Below, piece by piece: positions 60,757-64,000 of a stretch of 64,000 nucleotides of DNA. The notes beneath the pieces are model-generated. The model had not been told where the DNA came from, made no database searches, and saw only the letters and a list, made by a program, of their open reading frames with translations. Both the position numbers and the translations under genes were made by a program. Within the stretch, counting starts at the first letter, position 1. Every line of letters begins with the position of its first letter. The stretch spans positions 84,448 to 148,447 of the forward strand of contig JAABSA010000004.1 in the NCBI GenBank assembly GCA_011390635.1. The letters are read 5' to 3'. The stretch comes from Desulfotignum sp. (GTDB taxonomy: Bacteria > Desulfobacterota > Desulfobacteria > Desulfobacterales > Desulfobacteraceae).

Positions 60757-61413
60757 TTGGAACTTATTACGTTACATGCAACAAAACGCGAAACCAAAGG
60801 AAAGGGCGCTGCCAGAAAAATGCGCCGGGAAAAAACCATGCCTGCGGTCATCTACGGGCCAAAGATGGATCCCCTGATGCTGTGTCTGGAAACCAGCGAG
60901 TTTGATAAAATCATCCGGGACAGGGGTATATCAGGCCTGTTTTTGAATTTGAAAATTCAGGGGGAAGATGCCAAGAGCAAGGTGGTGATGCTCAAGGATC
61001 TGCAAATGGATACATATGGTATTGAATACATTCACGCGGATTTCCATCAGATTGATATGGACACCTTGGTGACGGTGTCAGTACCGGTTGTGCCGGTGGG
61101 TGTCAGCAAAGGGGTTAAGGACGGTGGCGGCATGCTTCAGATCATCCGCCGTGAAATGGAAGTGATATGTAAGCCCGGGGACACCCCTGAGCGTATTGAA
61201 ATCGATGTCACTGACATGGACATCGGAGATGCCGTTCATGTGGAGGAAATTGATCTTGGAGATGCGGTGGAAATTCCCCATGAGGTGAATTTTACCGTGA
61301 TAACCATTGTTCCGCCTGATGCTGGTGAAGATGAAGAAGAGATGGCAGAGGACGAACTGATGGAAGAAGTTGATGAAACGGAAGACGAACCGGTTGAAGA
61401 ATCTTCTGAATAG
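60757..61413 (+). CDS. rplY: Ribosomal protein L25 (Ctc form, TL5-like)
   Basis: The 218-residue protein has the L25 domain (about 1-95; TKRETKGKGAARKMRR, MPAVIYGP) and the C-terminal TL5 domain (about 100-185). It ends in a very acidic tail of about 30 residues. L25 binds 5S rRNA. The start is TTG 60757 with GGAGG 8 nt upstream; an ATG at 60752 is out of frame, and no in-frame ATG gives a full N-terminus. The non-ATG start is unusual for a ribosomal protein. Confidence 0.95.
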   Translation: MELITLHATKRETKGKGAARKMRREKTMPAVIYGPKMDPLMLCLETSEFDKIIRDRGISGLFLNLKIQGEDAKSKVVMLKDLQMDTYGIEYIHADFHQIDMDTLVTVSVPVVPVGVSKGVKDGGGMLQIIRREMEVICKPGDTPERIEIDVTDMDIGDAVHVEEIDLGDAVEIPHEVNFTVITIVPPDAGEDEEEMAEDELMEEVDETEDEPVEESSE

Positions 61414-61428
61414 CGTGTCCCATGCGTT

Positions 61429-62010
61429 ATGACAGATGCAAACTGCAAAATGATAGCGGGTCTGGGAAATCCAGGCCAATCCTATGCCCGGACCCGCCAT
61501 AACATCGGCTTTCTGGTGGTGGAAGCCATTGCCGAAAAAGCCGGCACAGTTTTTGATAAAACCCGATTTGACGCGGCTTTTGTAAAAGTTTGTATCTGCG
61601 GTCGGGATGTTTTTCTGGTAAAACCGTTGTCCTACATGAACCGCAGTGGTTTCCCCCTCCAGAAATTGTCAGCATATTTTAAAATCCCTTTCACTGATAT
61701 TATTGTGGTGCATGATGACATGGACCTGCCCTTTGGTACTCTCAAAATCGTACAGGACAGAGGGCCAGGTGGCCACAACGGCGTAAAATCCATTATTGAT
61801 GCCTTTGGCCGCAAAGATTGTATCCGGGTGCGGGTCGGGGTGGGGCATCCCCATGACCAAGCCCGGGTGACCGGCCACGTGCTGGGTGGTTTTGCCCCTG
61901 ACGAACAGGCTGCCCTGGGCAACACTGTGGCCTCGGCGGCGGAAGCCTGCCGCCTCATTCTTTCCCGGGGGATTGTCCGGGCCATGAACCAGGTGAATAC
62001 CAAACGCTGA
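61429..62010 (+). CDS. pth: Peptidyl-tRNA hydrolase
   Basis: The 193-residue enzyme frees tRNA from dropped-off peptidyl-tRNA. It has GLGNPGQSYARTRHNIGF with the catalytic His near residue 24, the KPLSYMNRSG segment with the catalytic Asn, and HDDMDLPFGTLKI and GPGGHNGVKSII. It follows rplY after 15 nt, the common rplY-pth order. Confidence 0.96.
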   Translation: MTDANCKMIAGLGNPGQSYARTRHNIGFLVVEAIAEKAGTVFDKTRFDAAFVKVCICGRDVFLVKPLSYMNRSGFPLQKLSAYFKIPFTDIIVVHDDMDLPFGTLKIVQDRGPGGHNGVKSIIDAFGRKDCIRVRVGVGHPHDQARVTGHVLGGFAPDEQAALGNTVASAAEACRLILSRGIVRAMNQVNTKR

Positions 62011-62146
62011 ACATTGATCCCCTTTTTTTACGATAGTTTGGTTGTTTTGTGCCTGTATACATTATGGTTTCCGCTTAAAATCCTTGCCTTTTCTGAATAC
62101 AAATGATTGAAACCGCCTTTGGGAGCGGGCATGGCAATTCTTTTTG

Positions 62147-62175
62147 TTGACAATCTTGTGAAAATGTGATTACAT
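62147..62175 (+). promoter_or_regulatory. Candidate promoter of carD
   Basis: A perfect TTGACA (62147-62152) is followed after 17 nt by TTACAT (62170-62175), a weak -10. It lies about 48 nt before the carD ATG at 62223 and after the end of pth, in a 212-nt gap with no gene. Confidence 0.35.
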
Positions 62176-62222
62176 GTCTGAGAATAGGCAAATTGTTTTA
62201 ACAAATCAAGGCGGGCTATCCA

Positions 62223-62756
62223 ATGGGTGAAAAATTCAAGGAAACAACGGCTAAGGTGAACAAATCAACCAAAAAAGAATTTGCAAAAGGAGATCTGGCG
62301 GTTTATCCGGCACATGGGGTCGGCTGCATCGAGTCAATAGAAAGCAAAGAGATAAACGGCGATACCATGAATTTTTACATGATGAAAATCGTGGAAAACG
62401 GCATGGTGATAATGATCCCCACATCCAATGTCGAATCCGTGGGATTGCGGGAGGTGATCCCTGAAAACGAAATTCCAAACGTGTACAAGGTGATGCAGGC
62501 AAAGGCCCAGAACGGCGACAACCAGACATGGAACCGAAGATACAGAGAATACATGGACAAAATCAAGACCGGATCCATTTATGATGTCGCTGAAGTGTTC
62601 CGGGATCTTTTTCAGCTCAAACTGGAAAAAGATCTTTCCTTTGGTGAACGCAAGCTGTTGGATACAGCCCAGAATCTTTTGGTACAGGAATTGTCAACGG
62701 CAAAGGATATTGATGAAATGGCCATGATGAAAGAAATCGAGAACCTGTTTCAATAG
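62223..62756 (+). CDS. carD: CarD-family transcription regulator
   Basis: The 177-residue protein has the CarD/TRCF RNA-polymerase-interacting domain (about 20-75; KGDLAVYPAHGVGCIESIESKEI) and a helical DNA-interacting C-terminus (about 85-170; WNRRYREYMDKIKTG, SFGERKLLDTAQNLL). CarD binds the RNA polymerase beta subunit and stabilises open complexes at many promoters. A strong terminator follows the gene, so it ends its operon. Confidence 0.93.
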   Translation: MGEKFKETTAKVNKSTKKEFAKGDLAVYPAHGVGCIESIESKEINGDTMNFYMMKIVENGMVIMIPTSNVESVGLREVIPENEIPNVYKVMQAKAQNGDNQTWNRRYREYMDKIKTGSIYDVAEVFRDLFQLKLEKDLSFGERKLLDTAQNLLVQELSTAKDIDEMAMMKEIENLFQ

Positions 62757-62780
62757 CCTTTATCCAGGATTTTGTATGAG

Positions 62781-62817
62781 AAACCGGCGGTCAGGCAGTG
62801 TCCGCCGGTTTTTTTTT
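62781..62817 (+). terminator. Intrinsic terminator of carD
   Basis: A perfect 10-bp stem (62781-62790 with 62802-62811, ACCGGCGG/CCGCCGGT core) has an 11-nt loop and runs into nine T (62809-62817). It lies 25 nt after the carD stop. Confidence 0.92.
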
Positions 62818-62825
62818 GACAACCC

Positions 62826-63761
62826 ATGAAAATAGATTTTCCTATTCCTTTGGAATCCACTGGTCAACGGCTGGATTTTATAGTTTCCCAGACAGTTCCA
62901 GGCTGTACAAGGTCCATGGCCGCTGCATTGATCAACCAGGGAAAAATCAGGATTTCTGGTCACATAAAAAAACCTGGATACCGGGTTACGCAATCTGACA
63001 GGGTGACCGGGGTGATTTTGCCGCCGGAACCACCCCTGCAGGTGAGTTCAGATCCTGAACCCATTCATGTTGTGCATGAAGATCCCCATATTATTGTATT
63101 GGACAAACCCCCGAATCTGGTGGTTCATCCCGGACCAGGCAACCAGTCCAATACCCTGGTCAACAGATTACTTTACCATTTTCCAGACCTTAAAGATGTG
63201 GGCGAAGACCCCCTTCGGCCGGGAATTGTGCATCGCCTGGACAAGGATACAAGCGGATTGATTCTGGTGGCCAGAACGTCTCAAAGTCTTGATTTTCTTC
63301 AAAAAGAATTTAAAGATCACCGGGTGGAAAAAACATACATGGCGCTGGTATCAGGAGCCACCCTTCCGGATAACGGCGAGATCTCGCTTCCCGTGGGCCG
63401 GCATCCAAAACACCGTAAGCGCATGGCTGTCACCCCCGATTCAGGCAAACCAGCCCGGACATCCTGGCAGGTGTGCCGGCGATTTGCCCGTACCTGCCTG
63501 GTAAGAATACAACTCCATACCGGCCGCACCCACCAGATTCGGGTTCATTTTTATGATATGGGCCATCCCCTGCTGGGGGACCGGGTATATCAATACCGCA
63601 GAAACCGTAAAAAACAGCAGTCCTTCCCGAGGCAGATGCTGCATTCCTGGCAGATTGCCTTCAGACACCCGTATTCAGGTGAAAAATTGCAGTTTGCAAG
63701 CGATCCTCCGCCGGACTTTGCATCTGCTGTGGCAAAAGAAGCCGGTTATACCGGAAAATAA
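62826..63761 (+). CDS. RluA/RluD-family pseudouridine synthase
   Basis: The 311-residue protein has an N-terminal S4 RNA-binding domain (about 10-60; GQRLDFIVSQTVPGCTRSMAAAL). The catalytic domain has the active aspartate in VHRLDKDTSGLILVA and the motifs KTYMALVSG and RIQLHTGRTHQIRVHF. This layout suits RluD, which modifies helix 69 of 23S rRNA, but RluA/RluC paralogues look alike. It begins only 8 nt after the carD terminator's T-run, so its promoter must lie within or upstream of the terminator, or it is read through. Confidence 0.9.
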   Translation: MKIDFPIPLESTGQRLDFIVSQTVPGCTRSMAAALINQGKIRISGHIKKPGYRVTQSDRVTGVILPPEPPLQVSSDPEPIHVVHEDPHIIVLDKPPNLVVHPGPGNQSNTLVNRLLYHFPDLKDVGEDPLRPGIVHRLDKDTSGLILVARTSQSLDFLQKEFKDHRVEKTYMALVSGATLPDNGEISLPVGRHPKHRKRMAVTPDSGKPARTSWQVCRRFARTCLVRIQLHTGRTHQIRVHFYDMGHPLLGDRVYQYRRNRKKQQSFPRQMLHSWQIAFRHPYSGEKLQFASDPPPDFASAVAKEAGYTGK

Positions 63762-63823
63762 TCTGGTTTCAGCCCGTAAATATCCTTTTATTTAAGATAA
63801 TTGTTAGAATTTCAGGGATATGG

Positions 63824-63853
63824 TTGACATTTTGCTTTACAGATGGTTATAGA
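63824..63853 (+). promoter_or_regulatory. Candidate sigma70 promoter of the RnfB-like gene
   Basis: TTGACA (63824-63829, perfect) and TATAGA (63848-63853) are spaced by 18 nt and lie about 80 nt before the ATG at 63934. GAGGA at 63922-63926 serves as ribosome site 7 nt before that ATG. Confidence 0.45.
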
Positions 63854-63933
63854 GTAGGGGCATTGTGGAAAGCCGGAAGTTTGCAGGACCCGGATGAACA
63901 ACAGAATTGTAAACCCAATATTGAGGATACGGC

Positions 63934-64000
63934 ATGATTCAGTCAATTTTGATGATGGGGGGACTGGGGGTTGTCATTGGTACGGCTCTGGTAATCGCTT
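63934..64000 (+). CDS. RnfB-like protein, N-terminal start only (cut by window end)
   Basis: Only 22 codons are visible: MIQSILMMGGLGVVIGTALVIA. This is a single hydrophobic helix closely resembling the N-terminal anchor of RnfB, the ferredoxin-binding subunit of the Rnf ion-pumping complex. A clear Shine-Dalgarno and promoter stand before it. If it is RnfB, it starts a new transcript here rather than ending an rnfCDGEAB operon. The piece is too short to exclude another membrane protein. Confidence 0.5.
   Translation, partial: MIQSILMMGGLGVVIGTALVIA

Noticed and set aside
1..64000. CRISPR arrays, insertion sequences, prophage, integrase or defence islands
   Set aside because: No regularly spaced repeats, transposase or integrase motifs, or phage genes were found; operons are compact and core-like.

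Overview
The window reads as a chromosomal segment of a Gram-negative, strictly anaerobic, sulfate-reducer-like bacterium. The best guess is Desulfobacterota, probably Desulfobacteraceae; this is inferred from gene content, not from a marker-gene search. Supporting signs are LpxC (outer membrane), a PilMNOPQ type IV pilus operon, futalosine-route menaquinone (MqnB plus MenG/UbiE), indolepyruvate:ferredoxin oxidoreductase, an NfnAB-type bifurcating transhydrogenase, an NDP-forming acyl-CoA synthetase, GTP-PEPCK, a CooT-type nickel protein, a LysR of the selenium-metabolism type and an RnfB-like start at the right edge. I see no insertion sequence, prophage, CRISPR array, rRNA or integron. This is mostly core genome in tightly packed operons with many 1-20 nt overlaps.

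Layout. 1-3757: end of a TPR gene with its terminator, then a convergent histidine kinase/sigma54 response regulator pair. 3989-9416: pilM-N-O-P-Q. 9413-14483 (minus): serS-thrC-LysM protein-PilW-like TPR lipoprotein, converging on pilQ with overlapping stop codons. 14656-17251 (plus): formyl-THF cyclo-ligase, pcm and a DUF368 lipid-carrier transporter. 17278-21196 (minus): hydantoinase-like protein, HDAC-family deacylase and EpmA-like ligase, nearly contiguous. 21331-28477 (minus): lpxC-DUF4390-ntrY-ntrX-rsmD-coaD-LysR. 28689-36282 (plus): comM, a small His-rich protein, iorA-iorB-aroQ-mqnB-tatD-tcdA. 36272-38008 (minus): fadD. 38261-40497: SH3 protein and nadB. 40565-42068 (minus): membrane protein and ubiE/menG. 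42253-43755: dnaJ, queD. 43776-46335 (minus): CNNM-type CBS protein and a COG2509 flavoprotein, divergent from a 63-residue His-rich protein. 47102-48395: tmk, DUF3842, cooT, ending at a bidirectional terminator shared with nfnAB. 50966-56017: pckG, PHP phosphoesterase, MFS transporter, ccdA. 56258-62756: NDP-forming acyl-CoA synthetase, DUF1844, ispE, tRNA-Gln, prs, rplY, pth, carD. 62826-64000: RluD-like synthase and the start of an RnfB-like gene.

How they work together. The central-metabolism genes fit an anaerobe that activates fatty and organic acids (fadD, NDP-forming synthetase), oxidises aromatic 2-oxo acids with ferredoxin (iorAB), balances ferredoxin/NADH/NADPH (nfnAB, possibly Rnf) and uses menaquinone. 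The envelope genes cover pilus assembly, lipid A and undecaprenyl-phosphate recycling.

The less ordinary parts are: the hydantoinase-HDAC-EpmA cluster, whose HDAC carries an extra C-terminal Cys-pair module; an NtrX-type regulator whose sigma54-contact GAFTGA loop has become GAFDNA; two small His-rich proteins; the DUF3842-CooT pair; and an unexplained, structured 355-nt gap upstream of tmk. No complete, obviously new multi-gene system stands out. Start codons were reassigned in many places where the longest frame runs past a better Shine-Dalgarno or a family-typical start.
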